The notes: generated from the sequence alone by a model not told the origin. A DNA stretch of 64,000 bases from Candidatus Hydrogenedentota bacterium (GCA_029565395.1 JAKQOG010000249.1:62001-126000); one strand, 5' to 3'; positions 52,707-61,167 are shown, counted from the stretch's first letter. Program-made: numbers and translations.

Positions 52707-53783
52707 TTAATCGTATTGCTGCAGCGGGGCGCAGGGATAGGAGCCGAGAATCTTGAAGTTCGCGGCGCGCTCGGCCACGACATCAAGGACGGTTTTAATC
52801 TCCGGCTCTTCCACGTGTCCCTTTAAATCAATGAAGAAGACATATTCCCAGGGTTTTTGTTGGGAGGGGCGGGATTCGATGCGGGTGAGGTTGATACCGG
52901 AATCGGCGAAGGGGAGCAAAAGGTGATACAGGGCGCCGGGCCGGTCTTTGACCGCGAGGAGCACGGAGGTCTTGTCGTCACCGGTGGGTTTCACCATTTG
53001 CCGCCCCACCACGAAGAATCGGGTATAGTTGTGGGCCATGTCTTCAATTCGCTCGCACAGCAAACCCAGATTATAGGTTTGGGCGGCGAGTTTACTGGCG
53101 ATGGCGGCGGCGCCGGGTTCGGTGGCGGCACGCCGCGCCGCTTCCGCCGTGCTGGACACTTCCAGGAGTTCCGCATTGGGCAGATTGGCCCGGAGCCAAT
53201 TCCGGCATTGCAACAACGCGTTATCTTTTGAATATACGCGCTTTATATCGTCCAGGGGGCAATTCGCAAGCAGATTCTGGGTGACGTGCAGCATGACTTC
53301 ATTAATGATTTTCAGATGGGAGACGATGAAGCGATCAAGTGTTTCGCTGACCGACCCGCCAATGGAGCTTTCGACGGGAACCACGCCGTAATCGATGCGT
53401 CCGCGCTCCACTTCCGTAAAAATATCCGCGAAGGATGGCAGGGGGCGGTAATCCGCCGCCGCTCCGAACACCCGCAGGGCGGCCATGTGGGAAAAGGTGT
53501 CGCGCGGGCCGAGAAAGGCGACGCTGATATCCTTTTCCAACGCCCGGATGGCGCTCATGATTTCCCGGTAGATGGAGCGGATAGCGGTCTCACTGAGCGG
53601 CCCCTGATTGAGTTCCGTGAGCTTTTCCAGCACCGTTTTTTCGCGTTCCGGCACGTAAAAAGGCGCATCGGCCGAACGCTTAAGCTGCGCAATTTGCTGG
53701 GCATAGCGCGCCCGTTCATTCAGACACTCCAGGACTTTCTGGTCCAAAGCGTCAATCCGAGATCGAAGTTCATCCATATTCAC
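52707..53783 (-). CDS. pheA: Bifunctional chorismate mutase/prephenate dehydratase (P-protein)
   Basis: PheA makes phenylpyruvate from chorismate for phenylalanine synthesis. The 358-residue protein has a chorismate mutase domain (1-85; MDELRSRIDALDQKVLECLN, APFYVPEREKTVLEKL), a prephenate dehydratase domain (about 87-265; VAFLGPRDTFSHMAALRVFG, NYTRFFVVGR with the Thr-Arg-Phe motif) and an ACT domain (about 275-352; KDRPGALYHLL, RIESRPSQQKPWEYVF) that binds phenylalanine for feedback control. GTG is the start, because GGAGGG stands 9 bases before it and the GTGA overlaps the helicase stop by 4 bases. The two genes are therefore translationally coupled. Confidence 0.96.
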   Translation of the reverse strand: MNMDELRSRIDALDQKVLECLNERARYAQQIAQLKRSADAPFYVPEREKTVLEKLTELNQGPLSETAIRSIYREIMSAIRALEKDISVAFLGPRDTFSHMAALRVFGAAADYRPLPSFADIFTEVERGRIDYGVVPVESSIGGSVSETLDRFIVSHLKIINEVMLHVTQNLLANCPLDDIKRVYSKDNALLQCRNWLRANLPNAELLEVSSTAEAARRAATEPGAAAIASKLAAQTYNLGLLCERIEDMAHNYTRFFVVGRQMVKPTGDDKTSVLLAVKDRPGALYHLLLPFADSGINLTRIESRPSQQKPWEYVFFIDLKGHVEEPEIKTVLDVVAERAANFKILGSYPCAPLQQYD

Positions 53784-55912
53784 CGATGTTTTCCCTCCAA
53801 TAGCTCCAAGGGCGCGGCCTTAACCAGCAACATGGCCACTTTTCCGGTGTCGAACCGGATGCGCGCCTTCAATTTGTCTCCCGAACCATTTGTATACTGC
53901 ACTGTGCCAAGGCCGAACGTGGCATGCCGCACCCGCGACCCCGTCCGGAGCCTCGCGGACTCCGCCCGGGGTCTCTCCTCGGGGAATGCAACTGTTTGCC
54001 GCGTCTGTCCCGGCATTACCGGCGCCAGCCGGTCCAGCCCAATTTCACCGATGAACCGCGACACGGTACGGTCATTACGCGGTTTCCCATACAGCACCCG
54101 GGACCGCGCCGCGCAGAGTGTCAGACCTTTCCGGGCGCGGGTCATCGCCACATAACAAAGGCGCCGCTCCTCTTCGAGGTCCGTATTGTCATGAAACTCG
54201 GAACCATAGGGGAGCAAGCCCTCTTCCAACCCTATCAGGTAGACATAGTCAAACTCAAGACCCTTCGCGGAATGACAGGTCATGAGGGTGACCGCGGGCA
54301 TATCGGAATCCCATTCATCCACGTCGCTCACAAGCGCCAGATCCTGCAGAAATTCCAGAAGCCCCCCTGACCCGCGTTCATCCTGCTGCTTACACGTGGC
54401 GAGAAATTCATCCACGATCTCCATGCGCGACCGGGAATCCTTCTCATCACTAGCCAGCACATAGTCCCGGTAGCCGATGGCCTCCAGCAGATGCTCCATC
54501 ACCGGAAGCAGTTTCGAGTCCCGCGATTTCAACGTTAAATCGTCGATTAAGTGCACGAATTTCGCCGCTGATTCCCGCGCTCGCGAAGGAAGCGTGGTGT
54601 CGGTTTCCACCTCTCGCATCACATTCAGTAAGGGCATCTTTCGCAACTCGGCGTATTCTTCCATCCGCTCCAGCGATGTGCCTCCAATCCCCCGCGGCGG
54701 CACATTAATCACCCGCCGCAGTGACTCATCATCGTTGGGATTCACCAATAGCCGCAGGTATGCCAGCAGATCCTTGATTTCCTTCCGGCTGTAGAACTTG
54801 ATCCCGCCCACCACGACATAGTGCAGTCCTTTCCGCCGCAATGCTTCTTCCATGAGCCGTGATTGTGCATTGGTGCGGAACAGCACGGCCACCTGCTTGG
54901 GCGAAAGTTCCTTACTCGTTACATCACCCACGACAAACTGCGCTTCCGCCACGCCATCACTAGCCAGGAAGAACCGAACGGTATCCCCAATCTTCTGCGT
55001 GGTAAACAGGTTTTTCCCCAACCGGTTGAAATTGTTGGCCACGAGCGCGTTCGCCGCATCAAGGATCGGCTTGGTGCTGCGGTAATTTTGCTCCAGCCGG
55101 ATGATCCGCGCGTTGGGAAAGTCCCGGGCGAAATCCAGAATGTTATTGATATCCGCCCCGCGCCAGGAATAAATGCTCTGATCCTCATCCCCCACTGCGA
55201 AAATGTTGCCATGAGCCTCGCTCAAATGATGCGCTATAAGATATTGCGCGTGGTTGGTGTCCTGATATTCATCAATTAACACATGCTGGTATCGCTGTTG
55301 ATATCGCTCCCGGATGTCCGCGTGTTTATGCAAGAGTTTGACCACCAGCGACAGCAAATCATCAAAATCCACGGCTGCTGCACGAAGCAAGGCCGCATGA
55401 TAGCGCACCCACACTTCCCGGCAGCTTTCTTCCAGGGAATCAAAGGGATCTTTATCCCAAACCGGTTCCGCGGCCTTTTGTTTGAGCCGGCTGATCCAGG
55501 TCAATGCCTCCCTGGGCGACACCGCCTCGAACCGATCAGGTAAATCCTTTACCAGTTTCTTCATAAGCGACAGTTGGTCTGAATCATCAAATACAGTGAA
55601 GTTTTTGGGGCGCCCCAGCCGGTCCATGTCGCGCCGCAAGGCCACAAGCCCGAATGCATGAAAGGTGCCCAGCCACGCCCCGGCCCGATCCGCACCCACC
55701 CGCGCCGCAAAGCGATCCTTCATCTCCAAGGCGGCTTTGTTGGTGAACGTCATGGCCAGCAAATGCCGCGGATCCACCCCCCGCTCCTGCACCAGCCACA
55801 CCAGCCGTTCGATAATAACGCGGGTTTTTCCACTGCCGGCCCCCGCCAGCACCAACACCGGACCGCCCTCCGCCGTCACTGCCGCCTGCTGCTGTTCATT
55901 CAAAGAAAGCAT
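53780..55912 (-). CDS. pcrA: UvrD/PcrA-type superfamily 1A DNA helicase
   Basis: The 710-residue protein is a 3'-5' DNA helicase for repair and replication restart. Motif order: LNEQQQAAVTAEGGPVLVLA, Walker A GAGSGKTRVI (24-33), TFTNKAALEMKDR, DEYQDTNHAQY, VGDEDQSIYSWRGADINNIL, LEQNYRST, VTLMTCHSAKGLEFDYVYLI, and EERRLCYVAMTRARKGL. The C-terminal SRVRHATFGLGTVQY forms the small Tudor-like end that binds RNA polymerase in PcrA and UvrD. AGAGG precedes the ATG by 6 bases. pheA follows with a 4-base overlap. PcrA or UvrD cannot be told apart with certainty. Confidence 0.95.
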   Translation of the reverse strand: MLSLNEQQQAAVTAEGGPVLVLAGAGSGKTRVIIERLVWLVQERGVDPRHLLAMTFTNKAALEMKDRFAARVGADRAGAWLGTFHAFGLVALRRDMDRLGRPKNFTVFDDSDQLSLMKKLVKDLPDRFEAVSPREALTWISRLKQKAAEPVWDKDPFDSLEESCREVWVRYHAALLRAAAVDFDDLLSLVVKLLHKHADIRERYQQRYQHVLIDEYQDTNHAQYLIAHHLSEAHGNIFAVGDEDQSIYSWRGADINNILDFARDFPNARIIRLEQNYRSTKPILDAANALVANNFNRLGKNLFTTQKIGDTVRFFLASDGVAEAQFVVGDVTSKELSPKQVAVLFRTNAQSRLMEEALRRKGLHYVVVGGIKFYSRKEIKDLLAYLRLLVNPNDDESLRRVINVPPRGIGGTSLERMEEYAELRKMPLLNVMREVETDTTLPSRARESAAKFVHLIDDLTLKSRDSKLLPVMEHLLEAIGYRDYVLASDEKDSRSRMEIVDEFLATCKQQDERGSGGLLEFLQDLALVSDVDEWDSDMPAVTLMTCHSAKGLEFDYVYLIGLEEGLLPYGSEFHDNTDLEEERRLCYVAMTRARKGLTLCAARSRVLYGKPRNDRTVSRFIGEIGLDRLAPVMPGQTRQTVAFPEERPRAESARLRTGSRVRHATFGLGTVQYTNGSGDKLKARIRFDTGKVAMLLVKAAPLELLEGKHR

Positions 55913-55975
55913 CGTTTACCTCTAAAAACAAACTACATATCCACATCTACACGAAACAGTAGATCATAAAAGACA

Positions 55976-56015
55976 AACGCGAGAGACAAGAATGCCTTTT
56001 CTTCTCTCTCACGTT
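55976..56015 (-). terminator. Imperfect 17-bp hairpin before the helicase gene
   Basis: The arms 55976-55992 and 55999-56015 pair at 15 of 17 positions around a 6-base loop. On the minus strand the stem is followed by TTTGTCTTTTA, so it can act as an intrinsic terminator for the small gene at 56095-56166. It lies 64 bases upstream of the helicase start. Confidence 0.55.
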
Positions 56016-56094
56016 CAAGGGTGTAATTGATACGTGCTGCCAATGGCAAACCGGGCATGTCATTCATCAAGAATGCAGCCCTGCACAATCCCCT

Positions 56095-56166
56095 TTAGAA
56101 AGCCCATGCAATCAGGCCAATGGGGAACAGCAGAATGCTCAGCAAAATCTTCAACCACATGTCCAT
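56095..56166 (-). CDS. Very small hydrophobic peptide (23 residues)
   Basis: The minus-strand frame reads MDMWLKILLSILLFPIGLIA then WAF and a TAA. The whole length is one hydrophobic helix with a Pro-Ile-Gly kink, reminiscent of small membrane peptides. AAGGAGAG stands about 7 bases before the ATG. A terminator-like hairpin lies 80 bases downstream. The frame is too short for firm gene calling, but the ribosome binding site and the fully hydrophobic composition make it more than chance. It could be an envelope-stress or transporter-associated peptide; no family is recognised. Confidence 0.4.
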   Translation of the reverse strand: MDMWLKILLSILLFPIGLIAWAF

Positions 56167-56314
56167 TTTAAATCTCTCCTTCGTTCACGGTCAGCCCTCC
56201 TTGGGACATCCCGCTCCCATATTATTTTCCCAACCCTCACAACACCATTTGCTGTAAGAGGAAAACACAGTAATAGTAATATAGCGCGTCTTGCTCTCTC
56301 GTTTCCCGCGTTTA

Positions 56315-56389
56315 GATACCGCTTTTACCCTCCCATCAATTGCCCATGAGATCCCTCCATCACCATGCGTATGATACCGCTTTTGCCCT
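56315..56389. repeat. Two spaced 17-bp direct repeats
   Basis: GATACCGCTTTTACCCT at 56315-56331 and GATACCGCTTTTGCCCT at 56373-56389 differ at one base and lie 58 bases apart. They stand just left of intergenic element copy B, as the tandem repeat at 10424-10457 stands left of copy A. The spacing, about six turns of B-DNA, could place two protein sites on the same DNA face. Confidence 0.55.
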
Positions 56390-56407
56390 GTTTAATCAAC
56401 CCAGGCA

Positions 56408-56530
56408 ATTGCGAAACAGCCCGGTTAATCAAAAGTATGCCGGACATAGGGAAAATTACCGGCATTTCACGGGTAAACCGTTTTTTTCATTTCCCAGCCT
56501 AAGAAAAAAGGACTATTTCGCTATTGCCTC
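56408..56530. repeat. Intergenic element, copy B
   Basis: This is the second copy of the element at 10469-10592, with one single-base gap and roughly two thirds identity. It has the same conserved blocks and the same complementary ends (ATTGCGAAACAG with CTATTTCGCTAT). Here the inner pair is a perfect GCCGG/CCGGC, and a third hairpin ACGG-GTAAA-CCGT forms in the middle. Neither strand codes for a recognisable peptide. It lies 80 bases upstream of the lipoprotein promoter and 240 bases upstream of the small peptide gene on the other strand. Confidence 0.5.
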
Positions 56531-56610
56531 AATCGTTCAGGCGATGCCTGCGCTGTTATGAATGAATGTGCCAGGCGGTTTGATATAAGGGTGAAAACCT
56601 TGATGCGCGT

Positions 56611-56639
56611 TTGACACACCAGAAACTGCGGATTACTAT
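56611..56639 (+). promoter_or_regulatory. Sigma-70 promoter of the lipoprotein gene
   Basis: A perfect TTGACA is followed after 17 bases by TACTAT (four of six). The predicted start near 56646 gives a leader of about 57 bases. Confidence 0.65.
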
Positions 56640-56702
56640 TCTTTTCATCCGGCATGTTGCACATTTACGTTGGAGACAATCAACCCATTGAAGGAGACAA
56701 CC

Positions 56703-57353
56703 ATGAAAGCATGGTCGGTCCATTTATTCTGTGTTGGAATGATCCTGGTCTGTGTAGCAGGCTGCGGCACAACCCCGGACAAGGAAACCCAACAAACCCC
56801 ATCCACGCAAAACCCACAACCCGCCGCGCCCAATGCGCCGGCGGCGTCTCCGGAAAAACTCTATACCGCGTATAATATGTGGTTTGAGAATTCAGAGAAT
56901 TTTCTCGCAATTAATTACAAGAAGGGCATGCTGATTCCAGCCGGGACGGAGGTGAGCAACGTGGGGGTTGCGTCCACAAAGCGCACGCCGATGATCGCCT
57001 TTACGACCGTTAAGAACGGCCAAACCTTCAACGTCGGGTTTGTGGCCAAGTATCATCCAGGCCTGTCTGCGCAAGACTATGTGAAAAAAATGTTTACTGG
57101 AAAGAACTTCGAGGCGTTAACCGCGGGAATGACCCAGAATGAAGTGAAGGCGATTAAGGAAGGGAGGCTGGTCATTGGAATGAGCAAGGCGGCCGTCCTT
57201 GTGGCGTATGGATATCCTCCGGAACATAGAACGCCCAGCCTGTCATCCAATACCTGGATCTACTGGATAGATCGGTTCCGCAATAAGGCGATTCTTTTTG
57301 ACGAAAACGGCCGCACGTGCAAACCGGCCGTAGCAACCACTGACGAACTCTAA
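56703..57353 (+). CDS. Lipoprotein of unknown function
   Basis: The 216-residue protein has a lipoprotein signal (MKAWSVHLFCVGMILVCVAG, lipid attached at Cys21), a Pro/Thr/Gln-rich linker, and two folded parts. The last part has GMSKAAVLVAYGYPPEHRTP then WIYWIDRFRNKAILFDENG, which recalls the BamE/SmpA pattern of small outer-membrane lipoproteins. AAGGAG stands 6 bases before the ATG chosen; an upstream in-frame ATG is weaker. It has its own promoter and is separated from the Pit pair by another promoter. Role unknown; envelope assembly is a guess based on the BamE-like end. Confidence 0.75.
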   Translation: MKAWSVHLFCVGMILVCVAGCGTTPDKETQQTPSTQNPQPAAPNAPAASPEKLYTAYNMWFENSENFLAINYKKGMLIPAGTEVSNVGVASTKRTPMIAFTTVKNGQTFNVGFVAKYHPGLSAQDYVKKMFTGKNFEALTAGMTQNEVKAIKEGRLVIGMSKAAVLVAYGYPPEHRTPSLSSNTWIYWIDRFRNKAILFDENGRTCKPAVATTDEL

Positions 57354-57370
57354 TCAGCGGGGTGGGTTTC

Positions 57371-57399
57371 GTGACATTTACCCTATGGTTTGCTACACT
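57371..57399 (+). promoter_or_regulatory. Predicted sigma-70 promoter of the Pit operon
   Basis: GTGACA (five of six) and TACACT (four of six) are separated by 17 bases, 66 bases before the DUF47 start. I see no clear Pho box, so phosphate control is not evident. Confidence 0.5.
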
Positions 57400-57464
57400 A
57401 CTCCCGGCGAATCACGTGCGTCACAATTATTCTGCAATGAAAACCACCGGTTGGGGATAGGAAT

Positions 57465-58091
57465 ATGTTTAGAAACCTTTTGCCAAAGGAAGAGAATTTC
57501 TTTGATTTTTTCGAGCAGCATTGCCGGCTTGCCATAGAGGCCTGCAATGAACTGTATGGCATGGTGTCCACCAGTGGCGACATGACGGTGCGGGCCGCCC
57601 GCATCAAGGAAATCGAGCGGGAAGCCGATTCCATCACCCATGTATGCACCGACACCCTTCACAAAACCTTCATCACCCCCATTGATCGCTCGGAGATCCT
57701 CGGGCTAATGCAGCGCCTCGACGATATCGTGGATTCCGTGGAGTCCATCGCCGCCCGTCTGGTGATGTACGACATCCAGGAAAGCCGTGCAGAGGCAGTG
57801 GCCCTCGTGGATGTCCTGGTGCGTGCCAGTCAAGAGATCATCCAAGCGGTCACCGGGCTGCGCAATATGAAAAATCAGGACACCATCAAAATGCATTGCA
57901 TCAAGCTGTTTGACCTCGAAAACGAGGGTGATATCCTGATGCGCAACGCCTTGGCCGATCTGTTTAAACATGAAACCGATCCCATAAAAGTCATCAAGTG
58001 GAAAGAGATTCTCGAACGGTTGGAAAAAGCCACGGACCGGTGCGAGTCCGTCGCCAATATCATTCAAGGCATCGTTATAGAGAATTCGTAA
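57465..58091 (+). CDS. DUF47/PhoU-like accessory protein of Pit transport
   Basis: The 208-residue protein is all helical and matches the DUF47 family, which is related to PhoU: FFDFFEQHCRLAIEACNELY, RIKEIEREADSITHVCTDTL, FITPIDRSEILGLMQRLDDI and RLEKATDRCESVANIIQGIV. The E-x-x-x-D patterns are those that bind metal clusters in PhoU. It ends 4 bases before the pit gene, the standard gene pair, and probably regulates the transporter. GGGG-A-AG before the ATG is a moderate ribosome binding site. Confidence 0.94.
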   Translation: MFRNLLPKEENFFDFFEQHCRLAIEACNELYGMVSTSGDMTVRAARIKEIEREADSITHVCTDTLHKTFITPIDRSEILGLMQRLDDIVDSVESIAARLVMYDIQESRAEAVALVDVLVRASQEIIQAVTGLRNMKNQDTIKMHCIKLFDLENEGDILMRNALADLFKHETDPIKVIKWKEILERLEKATDRCESVANIIQGIVIENS

Positions 58092-58095
58092 TCCT

Positions 58096-59127
58096 ATGGA
58101 CCCCTTGTGGATCATTGTCATTATCACGGTACTCGTCGCCCTCTTTTTTGACGTAATCAATGGCTTTCATGACGCTGCCACCTCCATCGCAACGATTGTC
58201 TCCACTCGTGTATTGACTCCGCGCGCCGCAGTGTTATGGGCCGCCTTTTTTAATTTCGCCGCCATGTTTGTCTTCCGCCCCGAAGTGGCCCATACCATCA
58301 AAAAGATCGTCCATATCGACCCCTCGGATCCTGCCTTTGTGTTTGTTGTTTTCGGCGCGCTCATGGGCGCCATCATCTGGGATTTGATCACCTGGTGGTG
58401 GGGATTGCCCACCAGTTCCTCCCATGCCTTAATCGGCGGGCTGATTGGCGCCGGCATGGCCCACAAAGGCGTGGGGGTGATCGAGTGGGGAAAAGTCTGG
58501 TCCACGGTCGAATTCATCCCTCTGGCGCCCTTGATTGGCCTGGCCATTGGTTTTGTGCTTATGGTCTGCATTTATTGGATGTTCCGGCGGTGGCGGCCGT
58601 ATAACGTAGACCAACTATTTAAGAAGCTTCAGTTTGTGTCCGCTGCCCTATATTCCCTCGGCCATGGCGGCAACGATGCCCAAAAAACCATGGGCGTCAT
58701 CGTTGCCCTTCTGATTGCCGCCGATAAACTCAGCCCTGACACGGAACTTTCCCTCTGGAATTCGAAAACACTCTGGATCATCCTCTCCTGCAACCTGGCC
58801 ATGGGTATCGGCACCGCCATGGGCGGATGGCGCATCGTGAAAACCATGGGCATGAAAATCGCCAAGCTCAAGCCCGCCGGCGGGTTTTGCTCCTCAACCG
58901 CCGGGGCCATTATGCTGTTTGTCGCCACATACAGCGGCATTCCGGTCTCGACAACCCACACCATCACCGGGGCTATTGTAGGGGTGGGAGCCGTCAATAA
59001 GCTTTCCGGGGTGAAATGGGGTGTGGCTACCCGTATCGTGTGGGCGTGGATTTTCACCATACCCTTCTCCGCCTTCATTGCCGCCGTCTGCTTCGATATC
59101 ATTAAACTGTTCCACCCGGCCTTCTAG
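58096..59127 (+). CDS. pit: Low-affinity inorganic phosphate transporter, PiT family
   Basis: Pit moves phosphate as a metal-phosphate complex into the cell, driven by protons or sodium. The 343-residue protein has about ten transmembrane segments and the two inverted PiT signatures: DVINGFHDAATSIATIVSTR in the first half and LGHGGNDAQKTMGVIVALLI in the second. WWWGLPTSSSHALIGGLIGA and SGIPVSTTHTITGAIVGVGA are the paired P-T-S/T-S-H segments. It follows the DUF47 gene after 4 bases. The next gene, a light-sensor phosphatase, starts 48 bases on. Confidence 0.96.
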   Translation: MDPLWIIVIITVLVALFFDVINGFHDAATSIATIVSTRVLTPRAAVLWAAFFNFAAMFVFRPEVAHTIKKIVHIDPSDPAFVFVVFGALMGAIIWDLITWWWGLPTSSSHALIGGLIGAGMAHKGVGVIEWGKVWSTVEFIPLAPLIGLAIGFVLMVCIYWMFRRWRPYNVDQLFKKLQFVSAALYSLGHGGNDAQKTMGVIVALLIAADKLSPDTELSLWNSKTLWIILSCNLAMGIGTAMGGWRIVKTMGMKIAKLKPAGGFCSSTAGAIMLFVATYSGIPVSTTHTITGAIVGVGAVNKLSGVKWGVATRIVWAWIFTIPFSAFIAAVCFDIIKLFHPAF

Positions 59128-59175
59128 CAAAAAAGCATGCAACATTTTTCGGCACAGCAAGTCAAATAAGGTAAT

Positions 59176-60567
59176 ATGTATTCTCGCGATGAAGGCTCAA
59201 GGCCCTTATCCCGGATTGATGTCATGAAAAAACGTTCTGATAAAAAACCAATAGTGAAAATGCCCCGTCCACAAACGGCGCCGCAGCCGCGCCGCGCCGA
59301 AAAGACCACCCGTGCCCGCATGCAGGAACTGGAAGGGTTGAACGCCGCCCTCGAATTGCGCGAACGCGCCATGGCCGTCTCCGATGAGGGAATTAGCATC
59401 AGTGACATCCGGCGTCCGGACAACCCCCTCATTTATGTAAATGACGGATTTCTGCGCCTGACCGGGTTTACACGGGAAGAGGTTCTGAATCGGAATTGCC
59501 GTTTTTTACAGGGTCCGGGAACCTCGCCCGAAATGCTGCACGAATTGCGGAAAGCAATCGAGGAACGGCGTTCGTTCATCGGCGAGGTGTTGAATTACCG
59601 CAAAGACGGCACCCCCTTCTGGAACCGTCTTTCACTCACCCCGTTAAAAGACGAGAACGGAACCGTCACCCATTATGTGGGCATACAATCGGATATCACG
59701 GACAGGGTCAGGGCGGAAGAAGAATTGCAGCGCGCGCTGGAGGCGCTGAGCGACGCCAATCAGAAACTCGCCGAAACCAACCGCCGCCTCAAACAGAGCC
59801 TGGGCGCCGCCGCAAAGATTCAGCAATCCCTCCTGCCCGACAGCATGCCGGTGTTTAAAGGCATCCGTTTCGGCTGGCGCCTCCACCCCTGCGAAGAACT
59901 CGCCGGTGACACATTAAATGTCTTCCGTCTGGACGACGCCCATGTGGGTCTGTATCTGCTGGACGTGATGGGGCATGGCGTTGCCGCGGCGTTGCTTGCG
60001 GTATCCGTCAGCCGGATGCTTTCCTCCACGGCACAACCCTCCTCCTTTTTTTGGGAGCGGCGCGGCAGCGCGGCGGAATATTCCCTCACCCCGCCCGCCG
60101 AAGTGGCAAACCGGCTGAACGCCCTATTCCCCTGGGAACCGGAAACCGGACAGTTTTTCACCTTGGTTTACGGCATCCTTGATGTGCGCGATGGCCTGTT
60201 CCGGTATGTCTCCGCGGGCCATCCCTCCCTGCTCCATATCACCGAAACCGCCGCACGGGAATTGCCCCTGGGCGAAGGGTTGCCCATTGGCCTGAGCAAC
60301 ACCTCCTATCAGGAGCAGCAGGTGATTGTGCAGCCTGGAGAACGGCTCATTATCTATTCCGACGGTGTCTCCGAGGTTATGAATGATCAGGGGGAGATCT
60401 TCGGCACAAAACGGCTGATGCATCGCTTGGCCGGACTCCACGCCCTTCCCGTGAATGAAACCTTGGACCGATTGTTTGAACTCCTGGTCGACTGGCACGG
60501 CGATGATCGCTTTTCGGACGACGTCTCCATCGTGGCCTTGGGCAGGGCGCCAGGGAAGCCCGCATGA
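59176..60567 (+). CDS. LOV-domain PP2C-type phosphatase (blue-light sensor, RsbU-like)
   Basis: The 463-residue protein joins a LOV photosensor to a SpoIIE/RsbU-type Ser/Thr phosphatase. The LOV core has NRNCRFLQG with the flavin-adduct cysteine at 108, VLNYRKDGTPFWNRL with both flavin-contacting asparagines (140 and 150), and YVGIQSDITDR with the signalling glutamine at 171. A coiled coil (about 180-215) links it to the phosphatase, which has LLPDSMPV, EELAGDTLNVFRLD, LLDVMGHGVAAALL, FTLVYGILDV, SAGHPSLLHI, YSDGVSEVMND and FSDDVSIVALG with the metal-binding Asp residues. Blue light should form a flavin-cysteine adduct and alter phosphatase activity. Its target, an anti-sigma antagonist in the RsbU model, is not in the window. 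The ATG at 59176 is chosen; 59224 is an alternative. Confidence 0.9.
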   Translation: MYSRDEGSRPLSRIDVMKKRSDKKPIVKMPRPQTAPQPRRAEKTTRARMQELEGLNAALELRERAMAVSDEGISISDIRRPDNPLIYVNDGFLRLTGFTREEVLNRNCRFLQGPGTSPEMLHELRKAIEERRSFIGEVLNYRKDGTPFWNRLSLTPLKDENGTVTHYVGIQSDITDRVRAEEELQRALEALSDANQKLAETNRRLKQSLGAAAKIQQSLLPDSMPVFKGIRFGWRLHPCEELAGDTLNVFRLDDAHVGLYLLDVMGHGVAAALLAVSVSRMLSSTAQPSSFFWERRGSAAEYSLTPPAEVANRLNALFPWEPETGQFFTLVYGILDVRDGLFRYVSAGHPSLLHITETAARELPLGEGLPIGLSNTSYQEQQVIVQPGERLIIYSDGVSEVMNDQGEIFGTKRLMHRLAGLHALPVNETLDRLFELLVDWHGDDRFSDDVSIVALGRAPGKPA

Positions 60568-60935
60568 AACCCCGGTACAGCATCGCCGTCCTGCTCTATT
60601 GCGCCGCCATCTTCTGGTTGTCGGCACAGCCCATGACCATCAGGCCCGAACTTGAAATCCCGGGCTTGGACAAAGCAGTGCACACAGTCCTCTATGCGGG
60701 ATTGGCCGTTCTGGTATCCGTGGGAATGCGCCGCTCCGGACAAAACTATTCGCCCCGCGTCCAACTTCTGTTCCCCATCGCTTTTTGCCTTATGTACGGA
60801 ATCACCGACGAAATCCACCAACTCTTCACCCCCCACCGCTCCTTCCAGCTTTCCGATATTTTCTTCGACACCTTCGGCCCAATACTGGCCCAATTTGTAC
60901 TCTGCGCCGGGTTTTGGAAAATCCAAATTAAGTAG
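60564..60935 (+). CDS. VanZ-like membrane protein
   Basis: The 123-residue protein has three or four hydrophobic segments and the VanZ pattern: AAIFWLSAQP near the N-terminus, LDKAVHTVLYAGLAVLVSVG and FCLMYGITDEIHQLFTPHRS then FQLSDIFFDTFG. It starts in the last codon and stop of the phosphatase gene (4-base overlap), so the two are translated together. VanZ relatives are known from teicoplanin resistance but most have no assigned function. The pairing with a light-sensing phosphatase is noteworthy. Confidence 0.88.
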   Translation: MKPRYSIAVLLYCAAIFWLSAQPMTIRPELEIPGLDKAVHTVLYAGLAVLVSVGMRRSGQNYSPRVQLLFPIAFCLMYGITDEIHQLFTPHRSFQLSDIFFDTFGPILAQFVLCAGFWKIQIK

Positions 60936-60972
60936 GGACAGTAACCGTTTATTTTGAATACAACCGCTCTAC

Positions 60973-61001
60973 AATCGTTTTCACCATAAAAACAAACGAT
61001 T
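60973..61001. other. Perfect 8-bp inverted repeat downstream of the VanZ gene
   Basis: AATCGTTT and AAACGATT flank a 13-base spacer about 40 bases after the VanZ stop. It may be a weak terminator or a protein site. The rest of the 232 bases up to the lipoprotein gene shows no gene. Confidence 0.35.
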
Positions 61002-61167
61002 ACTCCCTTGCCTTCACCCCATCCTTTTGCCATACTATGCAAAGATTCATAGCTCAAAAAGTGTACGAATGGCGGGAAATAATGAATCGGTGGCGGATGA
61101 GGGAAATGCGTTGCCAAACACGGACATAGTATCCGGCCCGTTGAGATTAAGATAAGGAGAATTGGAA

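Larger units (their letters stand above)
56167..56702. other. Long divergent intergenic region with repeats and a promoter
   Basis: These 536 bases hold a doubled 17-base repeat (56315-56389), the second copy of the intergenic element (56408-56530), and a promoter for the lipoprotein gene (56611-56639). A plus-strand frame at 56340-56561 is open but has no start signal or family, and it runs through the repeat element; I reject it as a gene. Confidence 0.55.

Noticed and set aside
56340-56561. 73-codon plus-strand frame in the intergenic element B region
   Set aside because: It runs through the repeats and the element, has no start signal and no counterpart in copy A.
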